From positions 1 to 45,744 of the forward strand of contig JAGXOB010000007.1 in assembly GCA_019894735.1 (NCBI GenBank): a stretch of 45,744 nucleotides of DNA, written 5' to 3'. The notes beneath the pieces are model-generated. The model searched no databases. It saw only the letters and a program-made list of their open reading frames with translations, and was not told the origin of the DNA. Below are positions 15,479 to 26,200 of the stretch, one piece after another (within the stretch, counting starts at the first letter, position 1; each line of letters opens with the position of its first letter). The stretch is from Promethearchaeota archaeon (GTDB lineage: Archaea; Asgardarchaeota; Lokiarchaeia; Sigynarchaeales; SOKP01). Made by a program: the position numbers and the translations under genes.

Positions 15479-18445
15479 TCAAAATGTTTGACGGAATATA
15501 TCCATTACAGATTGCCTACTTAATTTTATTAAGATCACATATATCCCGAGAATTCCAAAGAAGATTGAAAGGGAAAAGACTCTGAATAGAACATCAACAG
15601 GTATTGAAAATATAACCGGCATTTCAGTTATCATAGCAAGATTTGTCTCCATCAAATAGGCACAAAATGTACCTATTAATGTCCCCATCGTCCCGCTACT
15701 TAATGTTATAACCAGGCTCTCAATTAAAAACATATTTCTCACATTTTTGGTTTTCATGCCCATTGACCTTAAAATACCTATTTCAAATTTTCTCTCTAAC
15801 ATTACTGCGTACATTGTACTGACTAAACCAAATATAGCAATTATTATCGCAAACCATAGAATTACTTCCATTAACGCGCTTTGCCTATCAAATGTTTCTT
15901 GCATAAACTTAACTTTTGTTATAGCATCGTCAAGAAAAAATTCTTTATCTCCCACTAGTTCTTGTATTTCCTCTTTAGTACTTTCAATGGTTTGTTCAGA
16001 ATCGTCTATAAGCTTAATAAAGGTTTTGTCTACAACCATATTGGAGCTCCAAGGATCTTCAATGTCCATTAAACGAATATAATTATCTATAGAGACGATA
16101 ATTCCCCCTCCCGCCGCGGTAGCTTCGGATGTTCTAAAATTGAAATATCCCGGCATCCCACCAGAAATTCCTACAACGCGGAATTCCATAGGATTTCCCA
16201 GATCTTCAGGATTTGCAGGATCATAGAACGTAAGTCGAATAGATTCTCCAACATCGTTTACTCCGAAGACTGTTGCTAGGGATTTCGCAATTATACAGGT
16301 GTTATTTTCTTGAAATAATCGGGTGAACGAATAATTAAAACCACTTTGAGGGCTACTCCATATCATTAAATCTTTGTCAATTAAATTGTAATAATCTTTT
16401 TCAATACTGATGAATCCGATTTCGACTTCATCTATCGCAGAAAGATCACCAGCTGTTACTCTGTATTTTTCTTGCGCTTGTTCGGTGTAAAATTCAAAAA
16501 TATTTAAAAAAGCTTCATTAATTGAATCTTCGTCAAAACCTCCTGCACCTTCGCTAAAATCAAAAAGAACTGATAGAAGGGAAGTAATATCAAATGTGTT
16601 GTATAACGATAAAGTTGCTTGTTCTATTCCCGGAATGGATGAAATTTCTTGGAATAAATCGTATGTAATTGCATTGAGTTCAGGATTTAATCCTTGATTT
16701 ATTAAGACCAAATCGGAACCGTATTGAAACCTTAGGTTAGTGGACATATTTTTAGATTCCATTTCAGAAACGCTTGTGATGAAAAAAATAAAAGAAAAAC
16801 TAATTGCAAACATCACGATCGTGCTAGTATTGCGCCTTCTATTCCTTTTTAGTGATATTTTTATAATATGGGCATATTTCTTAATTAAGGGCGAAATAGC
16901 AGCTACCAGTAAGCTTTGAATTATAGGGATAATACCTACTGAAGCAAACACCATTCCAATCAAAATAGCAGCTATAAGTCCAATAAACAAACCTGCAATC
17001 ATCATTAAATCTCCCGAAACAAATATGCTTGGTAGTAGAATAAAAACTAGCATCCCTATTGTAGCAAGAGAGCTCCCAATTAAAAAATTTCTTACATTCA
17101 TGCTTCCCTCTTTTTTTATCTCCCAACCTTCCTCTTTTTTATGAAAAGGTGTAATTGATTTAATTATATCAAGCTTGGCTGTTTTGAGAGCGGGAAATAA
17201 TGATATTACTAAAGATACAACTGATCCTATTGAAAAAGCTAAAATGACCGTAAGTGGTTGTATTACATATTCCATATCTTGAATTGGAAAATCTGTCAAT
17301 ATGAATAATGTATTCACGATTGATGGTGTTCCAATGAGTCCTACAATAACACCTATAGTTGAACCTACTATGCCGATGAAAGCACCTTCAAAAATCACCA
17401 TCTTAACAGGAAACATTTTCTTTCCTCCTACAACCCTTAAAATACCATATTCTCTTATTCTTTCTTCTGTAGATGTGGAAAGAATAGAATTTATTAATAT
17501 ACCCGTAATAAGCATCGATATTATGGTAATAAACCAAAAAATAATCGTCATACTAATAAGCATAAACTGTTGGGCAGTAATTTCTTCTAATTTTACCATT
17601 GAAACGGTGTACTCGTTTGGATCTAATCTTTGCTGAATACGAGTACCAACTTCTCGTATTTTCCTTTTAGTAAGATCAATGTCACTTACAACATATATCG
17701 ATTGAGGGTTCTCTAATGTACCCATAATTAAGTTTATTTCTCCTTCTTTATTTAAAAACGATTGAGCTTGCTGTAAATTAAGAATAATAAGTGCATTTTC
17801 TATATCTGTAAATTTCAGGTCTTGCTGACAAATCTCAACTACCTCAACGTCTAAATCGTGATTTTGATAATTTAAATGTATTAAATCTCCTAAAGAGACA
17901 TTTAATAATTCGGCGACTTTCCATAATATAACACATTCTCCTAAATTTGGTTCCTCTGTATAGATTTCTCCAGTTTCAATCCCATCTTGATCGACAATAT
18001 TCAAATCCCCCATATTTCCATTACTTGCTTCTTTAGCGAAATCAATACCATAAACTTGTAATGAGCCATTTGCATCTGTATTGTAAGAAGAAACCTTAAC
18101 GAGCATCATAATTCTAGGGAAAAGATCTTCTACTCCTTCAATATCGTATAGTTCATTATCAATAATACTTTTGTTGAAGAATGTGTCATATGTGAGATCC
18201 GATTTAACTTTTTGAGAAATTATTATATCAGAGCTCCCTGTTGTGCTTGTAATTATCCCCATATAATTGTATGACATTGAATCATTGACCATTCCTATAG
18301 CTGTTAATAGGATTATTGAAACTGTTATCCCTCCTATGGCAAATATCGCTTTTGCGCGATCTTTTTTAATATTTAACCATGACTGCCTTAAAAACTGCAG
18401 TTTAATCTTTATTCTTAACCTATACAAAAAATTTTGTAAACTCAA
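15479..18445 (-). CDS. FtsX/MacB-type ABC permease, double-domain (last gene of the protease operon)
   Basis: A 988-residue membrane protein. The N-terminus has an amphipathic segment and TM1 (AIFAIGGITVSIILLTAIGM, about 33-54), then a large extracellular domain of MacB-periplasmic type up to about residue 290. An FtsX core of three TM helices follows, with the signature EERIREYGILRVVGGKKMFP. Two or three more TM segments near 455-560 lead to a second extracellular domain, and the C-terminus has another FtsX core with ERKFEIGILRSMGMKTKNV. About ten TM segments in all, in effect two FtsX modules fused. It has no ATPase of its own; the only one in the operon is the first gene. It follows the subtilisin gene by 30 nt. 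It may form a heterodimer with the paralogous permease at 27245. Confidence 0.9.
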   Translation of the reverse strand: MSLQNFLYRLRIKIKLQFLRQSWLNIKKDRAKAIFAIGGITVSIILLTAIGMVNDSMSYNYMGIITSTTGSSDIIISQKVKSDLTYDTFFNKSIIDNELYDIEGVEDLFPRIMMLVKVSSYNTDANGSLQVYGIDFAKEASNGNMGDLNIVDQDGIETGEIYTEEPNLGECVILWKVAELLNVSLGDLIHLNYQNHDLDVEVVEICQQDLKFTDIENALIILNLQQAQSFLNKEGEINLIMGTLENPQSIYVVSDIDLTKRKIREVGTRIQQRLDPNEYTVSMVKLEEITAQQFMLISMTIIFWFITIISMLITGILINSILSTSTEERIREYGILRVVGGKKMFPVKMVIFEGAFIGIVGSTIGVIVGLIGTPSIVNTLFILTDFPIQDMEYVIQPLTVILAFSIGSVVSLVISLFPALKTAKLDIIKSITPFHKKEEGWEIKKEGSMNVRNFLIGSSLATIGMLVFILLPSIFVSGDLMMIAGLFIGLIAAILIGMVFASVGIIPIIQSLLVAAISPLIKKYAHIIKISLKRNRRRNTSTIVMFAISFSFIFFITSVSEMESKNMSTNLRFQYGSDLVLINQGLNPELNAITYDLFQEISSIPGIEQATLSLYNTFDITSLLSVLFDFSEGAGGFDEDSINEAFLNIFEFYTEQAQEKYRVTAGDLSAIDEVEIGFISIEKDYYNLIDKDLMIWSSPQSGFNYSFTRLFQENNTCIIAKSLATVFGVNDVGESIRLTFYDPANPEDLGNPMEFRVVGISGGMPGYFNFRTSEATAAGGGIIVSIDNYIRLMDIEDPWSSNMVVDKTFIKLIDDSEQTIESTKEEIQELVGDKEFFLDDAITKVKFMQETFDRQSALMEVILWFAIIIAIFGLVSTMYAVMLERKFEIGILRSMGMKTKNVRNMFLIESLVITLSSGTMGTLIGTFCAYLMETNLAMITEMPVIFSIPVDVLFRVFSLSIFFGILGIYVILIKLSRQSVMDIFRQTF

Positions 18446-18475
18446 TTTTTTACGCTTTTCCTTCTTATATTTAAT

Positions 18476-21400
18476 TTAAGAATCTAATATGCTAAACTTC
18501 TTCTTTTTGGGTTCATATTTTCTTAAAAATATACCTTTTTTACTCAAAATATTTTGAACTTCTTCTTTCTCACGCTTTACTAACCTAACTCCTTTACAAC
18601 TTTTATTTTTGCAATAATATTCATTACTCGTCTTATCTTTAAAATACCATTTACCACAGTTTATACAGTTATAAGCCACATAAATTTGATCATGCTCGCA
18701 TATCGGGCACATATAATTAAATTTATCAGATTCAAACCACGCTCCACAGTATTTACAGTGAATAATGAGAGGTTTATTTTGATCTTCTTGAGTTTCGATT
18801 AACTCTATCCTTTTAATAACTTGATCTTTGTCAATATGATTAAGTCTTATTTTTTCGGCATTGATAGTTCTACGCTTTTTGAACCAGAGTTTATTTCTCT
18901 TCTCGGCGATAAAATACGATACGATTCCAATAATTATAACCCCTATTAAAATGAACAACCATGGACCCCACGATCTCATATCAATTAATCCATTTTCTAC
19001 TATAACAGACACTGACGATTCTGCTCTATTACCCTCCATATCGTATGCAACAATCGTAATTTGATATTGACCATTCGCATGCAAAGTCGTATCCCAATTA
19101 AACTTTAACAATCCTGTCTCGATATTAAAATTGACGATACTCGTATCAACAATTTTGTTATTTAAATATATGTAGATTCTCGAACTATCTAACTCAATGT
19201 TATCGCTAATGTTAGCTTCTATTATGGTAAAAGAGTTCACTGTTTCTTCTTTCGAAGGGCTAATTAGTTCGATTAAAGGAGAGAGAAAATCTGTAGATTT
19301 ATCGTATCCAACATAAATGTTCGATAACAACCACCCGTTCCCTAAACCTAAAGTAATGTTGTTTGAATACAATGTAAACTTAATTAATATAATTTTATTT
19401 GAATAGTGTGAGATATCTAGAGACTCATTTCCAGATAGAGTCTCACTATCGAAAAAATATTCTTTTAGATCAACCCAGTCTTCTCCATAATTACTAGATA
19501 TGGAGACTACACACTTATCCAGCTCGTCTTGATCTAAGAAGAATTCATTCTGTAATGAAATATCGTACGAATATCTCAAATATACATCGTATTCGTCCGG
19601 AACATGTAAAAGATGTGTTATCAGCTGAGCATCCCAGTCTAATTCGTAACCTTGATTTAAACTACCAAAACTTTGACCTATTCCACCAAAAAGATAATTT
19701 TTATTAAAAAGTGAAAAAGTGTGCCATGTGTTATCTCCTCTTAACCATGGAGTTACCTCTTTTTGATTAGGTGTTCCTGCAATGTAGTAATCTGATAAAT
19801 CCTCGTCTGAAAATTTATATCCAATTATCTTGCTATTGTGATTTACATTAAACTCTAAAAATGGTGGAATATCAAAGTCGAATAAAGAATTATCTTGATT
19901 ATAATAAAGTGTTGAGTTTAGGAAATACCCATCAAAGGTATGGAACCTAAAAGAAAGATTTGAAAAGTCGTTAAGAACAAATGTCCTCACAAATTTAATT
20001 CCATGTTCGTTAAAAGAGTTGAAAGTGGCATTCCAAGCTCCAAAAATATTAACCATTGAGTAATTTGTGTCTTCTATTTCAATGTATACAAATTCGGGGT
20101 AATTCCCGTCTGAATCGAAATAACGACAAGAGAACGTGAAGCGGTCGTATTTAAATCCTTGCGTTGCTGATAAACCTTCACCGATATTAAAATCGATTTC
20201 GGGAGATTGTAAATTTGTATAATTCTCTAAAGAAAAGTAATCCAGGATCAAGCCTTTATATTGTACAGGATCGTATTCCTCATCAACTAATGCAAGAAAC
20301 CTAAATTGCACGTAATTCCCGATATATTGAGAAATATTTATTTCTTCAAGGAACCAATCACTTTCCATGTTTGTGTAAGTCCTTAATGTAATCCATCCCG
20401 TCCAGTTTGGATTTATTTGTAAAAGGAAGAAGTCTCCCGAGTTGATACTTATTCGAACTCCGAATTTAGCATAAACTTGAGTTCTATTTTCATTTACTTT
20501 CGTTATATTAAACAAAGGACTTCTTAATGATCCATTTGGAAAGGGATTTGTTATGATATAAGGTTGATATGTGTAATTTGAAGGATAATTATGTTCTCTA
20601 CCAAAATACATTGCTGACCAATCACTAGAATAAAGATAAGACCTATTATCATTCTGGTTATTTTGTGTTAATAAGCCCCACCCTGTTCCATTATAGGTCC
20701 ACCCGTTATAACCCTCATTAAAATCGTGTGTGTATGGAAATCTTTCGCTATCACTTGGAAATTCTATAGTTATATTTAATTCTCCTGATAGAGGGTATCT
20801 CGTTTGATGGATACCATCCCTTGCAACAAAGAAATAGTGATAGGTGCCGGGAATTGGGAATGTAACTAAATCACTTCTAAATATAGCTCCATCAGTATAA
20901 TCGATATCAAATGCAAATAATTGAGATAAGCTATAATTTTGAGCAGTCTCAACTACTGATACATATACCTCTTGGGGAGATACATTTGAGGAATCATTAT
21001 CAAAATAATTTATATAAAACCAGTAGTTATCAATAGAATAGTTTTTAGCCGGTTCATTACCATAGAATTCTTGAAGGCTAATGACCGTAGCATTCTTTGA
21101 TCCTCCTAAATATGCAATCTCTGGTACTTTTAACTGGGGTACAAACTCGTTAAGAACAGTTGTAACATTTAATTTAAAACTGCTGTTACCTTCTAATGCC
21201 TTCACGATAACAATACAACTAGTTTGATTTGATTTTGGTGTAAAATAAACGTAATTGAAATCCCCGTACCATGTTTGTCCTGCTTTTAATAAAATAGGTT
21301 CTCCAAATCGATTTGATTCATTTGAAAACAAGAATAAGTCTAAATCTGCGTTACTATCTACCTCAGTTAAATTAAATAGATATTGTACATCCTCTTTTAA

Positions 21401-23269
21401 AGCTATTTTTCTTGCAAAAACATGTTCACCAAGAGGATTTATATCCGAACTCGTTAAATAATTTGACACTGTATGATTTACATCAATTTGTTTAGTTAAA
21501 GCATCAATTGCGGCTTGAACATTTAACCTTCCATAACCTTCATGCTCATCTTTTATGCTATTTGGTAACCCATTAAATAAAGAAGGGGAATAATTGCTCT
21601 CATCTTTTTCTGTAAGGGGATCATCTTCTCTTTCCATATTAGTCTCTGAAGCAGTCATTAATAATATTGCTTTAATAATTTTAACCCATTTTGATAAATC
21701 TTGGTTGTTCCACTCTGACCAAGTGCCCCATTTTGCGTCTATTAATATATTAACTACGGCTGAAACAATGGCTGTCGAAATCGAAGTTCCAGTTAAAGTT
21801 GTGGCTTCATTCGATTTGCTATCAGCACTAATTATTGAACGTTGATTTGGAATTGTACTACCTCCCGGTGCAACTATATCGGGTTTAATGATATTACTTC
21901 CAACCTCTCGTCCCATACTACTATAAGATGTGATTTGATCTCTGTCGTTAATTGCACCCACGATAATAGCATTTTTATTTGTGCCTAAGCTATTAAGCGG
22001 TTTAGAACTTTCAATCCCATTATTTCCCGCAGCTATTACCACTAAAATATGGTTTTCAATAACTTCATCAATCACGGAATTAATTGCTGAAACATCTTCT
22101 CCTAAAGTTCCAACACTTAAACAAACGCTTACGATATGATGAACTGTTCGATTTTGGATAACGCTTGCCATTGCTGATATTAAATCTGAAATATAACCAA
22201 TGCCAGTTTGATTTACAATCTTATATGCTAAAATTTTAGTTGCATTCGCTATACCAGTGAAATGATTATAATTATCTACATATGATTCTGGATAAAATAG
22301 AACAGAAGAATTAAACGAAAACGATGGTACAGTATTACCTTTTTTATGATACTTAATAAACAAATCGTATATTCCTCTTTTGGTAGGTTCAATGTTATGA
22401 AGCATTGTGTAATACTGGTTAGGATTTTGTATACTAGTTGAGTTGACTAAACTTGAATTGTAATAGAGTTCAAACCAAAATTGATCTATTTCGCTGAATT
22501 CAAAGCTACTAGTTGCGTTGATCCTGACTTTCGAATTTGCTTTTGACATATTTGCGGTAAAAATTTTAACAGAATAATTTTTAGAGGGTAAAAAATCGTC
22601 AAATAAATCTAAATGGGAATAATTACCATATAAATTTACAATTGAAGGATTAGCCGGATTTCCAGTGCCTGCGATAACAGAAGATACAAACGTCCCATGA
22701 CCATTCCTGTCCGAAATCGATTCTTGGTTAACAAAGTTTTGCCATCCGATTATTTTTCCTTGAAGAAAGTCTTGGTTAGGATTCACGCCACTGTCTAAAA
22801 CTGCTATAGAAGAATCTGTATCCCCATTAAAACCATTTACATACCATGTTGAATTAACCGATTGAATTTGAACGCTCGCGTAATTCATTTGAACATCGAT
22901 AATTTCGTCTGTATCAATGTTAACATCGGGAAATTCATTTTTGAAGTAAGAAATGTTTTCGTAAGGAATAAAACCAGCAAAGCCAGAGAAATTGTTGAAT
23001 AATCCGTTCCAATCTTCATTTTCTTTTAAACGACCCCCATAAAATTCAAATCGGTTAATAGCGCTTAGATCAAATGTGGATTTATTGAAATAAATTATTA
23101 CAGCTTTCTCGTTACTATTAGAAATATGCAAATTATCTTCAATCTTTGTCAGGATCGTGGAATTATTTATACTTTTATCTTGTGTTTGTAAGGATATTAT
23201 AATATTTGGCCCAACAGTCAAACCAAGTATTATAAGCAAAACGAAAGAGAATTTATTTACGGTTTTCAA
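18476..23269 (-). CDS. Membrane-anchored subtilisin-like (S8) serine peptidase with cytosolic zinc-ribbon tail
   Basis: 1597 residues. A signal peptide (residues 1-27) is followed by an inhibitor-I9-like propeptide (about 55-125) and an S8 catalytic domain with D159 (IAVLDSGVN), H191 (NGHGTFVSSVIAGTG), oxyanion N416 (AAGNNG) and S496 (LTGTSISTA). About 130 residues of predicted beta-structure are inserted between H191 and the next core strand (ATKILAYKIVNQTG). Residues 590-1430 contain beta-sandwich and MAM/LamG-like stretches, including DFNEGYNGWTYNGTGWGL, and many N-glycosylation sequons. A single TM helix (about 1433-1454) is followed by a 143-residue cytosolic tail with four Cys pairs (1505/1508, 1521/1524, 1535/1538, 1553/1558), that is, two zinc ribbons. 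The start overlaps the upstream gene by 4 nt, showing translational coupling. Confidence 0.92.
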   Translation of the reverse strand: MKTVNKFSFVLLIILGLTVGPNIIISLQTQDKSINNSTILTKIEDNLHISNSNEKAVIIYFNKSTFDLSAINRFEFYGGRLKENEDWNGLFNNFSGFAGFIPYENISYFKNEFPDVNIDTDEIIDVQMNYASVQIQSVNSTWYVNGFNGDTDSSIAVLDSGVNPNQDFLQGKIIGWQNFVNQESISDRNGHGTFVSSVIAGTGNPANPSIVNLYGNYSHLDLFDDFLPSKNYSVKIFTANMSKANSKVRINATSSFEFSEIDQFWFELYYNSSLVNSTSIQNPNQYYTMLHNIEPTKRGIYDLFIKYHKKGNTVPSFSFNSSVLFYPESYVDNYNHFTGIANATKILAYKIVNQTGIGYISDLISAMASVIQNRTVHHIVSVCLSVGTLGEDVSAINSVIDEVIENHILVVIAAGNNGIESSKPLNSLGTNKNAIIVGAINDRDQITSYSSMGREVGSNIIKPDIVAPGGSTIPNQRSIISADSKSNEATTLTGTSISTAIVSAVVNILIDAKWGTWSEWNNQDLSKWVKIIKAILLMTASETNMEREDDPLTEKDESNYSPSLFNGLPNSIKDEHEGYGRLNVQAAIDALTKQIDVNHTVSNYLTSSDINPLGEHVFARKIALKEDVQYLFNLTEVDSNADLDLFLFSNESNRFGEPILLKAGQTWYGDFNYVYFTPKSNQTSCIVIVKALEGNSSFKLNVTTVLNEFVPQLKVPEIAYLGGSKNATVISLQEFYGNEPAKNYSIDNYWFYINYFDNDSSNVSPQEVYVSVVETAQNYSLSQLFAFDIDYTDGAIFRSDLVTFPIPGTYHYFFVARDGIHQTRYPLSGELNITIEFPSDSERFPYTHDFNEGYNGWTYNGTGWGLLTQNNQNDNRSYLYSSDWSAMYFGREHNYPSNYTYQPYIITNPFPNGSLRSPLFNITKVNENRTQVYAKFGVRISINSGDFFLLQINPNWTGWITLRTYTNMESDWFLEEINISQYIGNYVQFRFLALVDEEYDPVQYKGLILDYFSLENYTNLQSPEIDFNIGEGLSATQGFKYDRFTFSCRYFDSDGNYPEFVYIEIEDTNYSMVNIFGAWNATFNSFNEHGIKFVRTFVLNDFSNLSFRFHTFDGYFLNSTLYYNQDNSLFDFDIPPFLEFNVNHNSKIIGYKFSDEDLSDYYIAGTPNQKEVTPWLRGDNTWHTFSLFNKNYLFGGIGQSFGSLNQGYELDWDAQLITHLLHVPDEYDVYLRYSYDISLQNEFFLDQDELDKCVVSISSNYGEDWVDLKEYFFDSETLSGNESLDISHYSNKIILIKFTLYSNNITLGLGNGWLLSNIYVGYDKSTDFLSPLIELISPSKEETVNSFTIIEANISDNIELDSSRIYIYLNNKIVDTSIVNFNIETGLLKFNWDTTLHANGQYQITIVAYDMEGNRAESSVSVIVENGLIDMRSWGPWLFILIGVIIIGIVSYFIAEKRNKLWFKKRRTINAEKIRLNHIDKDQVIKRIELIETQEDQNKPLIIHCKYCGAWFESDKFNYMCPICEHDQIYVAYNCINCGKWYFKDKTSNEYYCKNKSCKGVRLVKREKEEVQNILSKKGIFLRKYEPKKKKFSILDS

Positions 23270-26200
23270 TTGTTCTGATCACCCTCCTTATCAAGCATAG
23301 TTCTCGCTTTTTCATCTTTGGAAATTATGTTAAATCTATCTCTTAATGTGTTTTCGACTTTTAATACGGCCTCACTGCGAGAAATTTTAAAAAGCATTAG
23401 TTCATTTCTTTGAAGATCGTATTTTTTTGCTTTGTATCTCTTAGTTCTCCAAAGAAAAATAAACAAAATCGATAGAGAAACCAACGTTGGACCTAAAACG
23501 AATGAAATTCTAATAACTTTTGGAATAACTACTTTAACCTTGATAGAGTTCGATAAGTCTTTCAAACATTCTAAATAGAAATACTCGATAAATGCGGGGT
23601 TTAATTCTACTAATGATTGCGTTATAGCTTGAATTTTATACGAAAACGTTACACTTTCTCCTGGTAGAATGTTTAAAATAGAATGAATTAAACTTCCACT
23701 CATTAAGGCAAATTCGATTTTACTAAAACTTGTTGCATCATTTATCGTGAAATTTTTAACACAAATGGTTCCCACATTAATTACCGTAATGTTTACTGTT
23801 ATTAAATCCCCAATTTCAATTTGATTCTTATCTACTGATTTTATTATAGAAAAATTAATAATACCTAATATGATCGGTTTGGAAGAGGCAATCTGAATTG
23901 TATTTTGCTCAGAAGCACTGAAATAATTAATAGATGGAAAATAATAGCCTTTCCATCCAACTTTTTTTAATGTAAGTGTGAGCTCTTCTGTTGTATTGTA
24001 TGAAATTGATGATGATATCAAAAAAGACTTGTTCTTGGGAACTAACCCACTAAACTTATCACCCATTGAAAAAGTTAGATTTTGAACGGGTAAACCTTCA
24101 AGTCCATTGTTTTTGACATATATCGATAAATCTAAATCTTCTTCAATGTTGGGAGCAAATGTAGAACTATCATAAAAGATTTCTATGGTTTTAACGTAAG
24201 GTGAGCGAGAAAAGTAATCTATTGGGGCTGAATAATACACTTCGTTTGGAAATACCTCCAAAATTGTTGAATTTTTATTCTTAATTATCTCACTATTGCT
24301 ATAATTTATTAATGTATGACTAATAACTGCAGAATTAGGTACATAAAACGAAAATACTAATTGTTCTTCAGCAGATATAGGAAGTTCGGTTAGATGATAT
24401 TTTAAGATATCCTGTTCTACAGTGAAGTTAATTGGATCATGAATTATACCGGGACTAACTATTGAAATATTAACATTTTTGACAATAGAGGAGCCTATAT
24501 TTTTTAATATTAGTGTGTAATTATTGAGCTCTCCCGCATAGGAGTTATAGCTATCTAAATAAGCATAGGCTACTATCGAAGCCATATTTGTGGTACTTAA
24601 AGAAATTGAATTTGAAATTCTCACATACTCTACCAAACTACTTTCTGATGTATAGATAATCCTGGAACCTAACACCAAATACTCATTAACATCTCGGTAA
24701 TAAAACTCTACATCAAAATCATTTATTGAAATATTAAACGGACTACTATCAACTCCCTTTATTTTTATTAGAATTGTATGATTAGTTCTTGAGTAAGGAT
24801 CAAATAACCATTCAAATGTACCCCTGTTTTTTACGAATGTAAAGGTTGTTCTCTCATTTGTGGCAGCTGACAAATATGGAGATAACTCTTGGAACTCCTC
24901 TGAAGAATAATTAAAGACTTCAAAACTTAAGACACTATTAGGATCGCTATAGTTAATTAAAAACGATACGCTATCGAGAGAGTTATTAAATAAATCAATA
25001 TTTGATTCGTTCTGAAAAAGAAACTGGACTTCCAACTCGTGCTGATCAATGTAGGTTTGTTCTGATTCTATAATCCAATCTTGGTTATCAGTAACTAGTG
25101 CCATCTGAGGTGAAGTTCCTCCAATAGAGCTTCCAGATATTATCGATGGTAAGTTTGGAAATATCTCCCTAATGGTGAAATTGTATGAGTAAAAGGTAGA
25201 AAATGAATCAATATCTTCTATAGAAAAATTATCATATGTATAACTAAGTAGTTCACCTGGTTCTAGAAACCAGTTGTCACCATTCCATATACTATCTTCA
25301 TTAGTAAAAGAATCCCTTAAAGAATCTGAAGGGACACCTACTGTCGTTAGTGAAGAAATTAGCTGTGGGTTTCCACTTTCTATTAAATCAATTATATGAT
25401 TCATATTTTCGTTGTATGGTAATAAATTTGTGAGGTTATTAAGATTTGGAAAGTATGTATCTACTGCTCCAGCTCCAGTTGTATCAAAGTAAAAAATACG
25501 AGGGTCTTTATCAAAATTAAAAAAATCTTCAATCGAAGTATATTGGTCTGCGTATTCGACCCTCGCAACCTCCCAAATAGCGTCTTTAAGATCCTGATCA
25601 AGACCTAGAATTACTCCGAGAGGCCCAACAATAACGGTGAACAAATCATCTAATTCGATTGGTATTGGAGTAGGTACTCCCCACGCTGTTTCATTCCCTA
25701 CATTTTTTGCGGTAATGTTAAAAGAAAAGTCATTATAAACTCCATCTGAAGCGTTCCCTCCAATCAATGTTTTCGTAAGGATTAAATTAGGTTCAGAGCT
25801 CGATATTTTGTAAGTGATCTCAAAATTTCCTAATGGGTTAAATATCCCGGTAGGGATACCCGATAGTCCTTGAAAGCCAATTAAATGTAAGAAATTAATT
25901 ATATCCGCTTGATCATTTAAATTCACAGGTTTAATGTAATTTCTTTTAAATCCACCTTCGTCTACCCAAAACAATTCAAATGAATAGTCCTTTAATGTTT
26001 GGATATCAAAATCTATTTCAGCGTAAAATAACAATAAACCTATTTGTTCAATCAAAAAATCGTAAAGCATAAAGTATTGAGGCGTATGATCCACTATATC
26101 TGTACAAAAGATCGTAATATCTATTTCACTCATAAAAGCCCCTATTAAAGAAATAAAAGTCTTCTCACTAGGTTTGAGTGGCGGCCCTTCATACCCTAAT

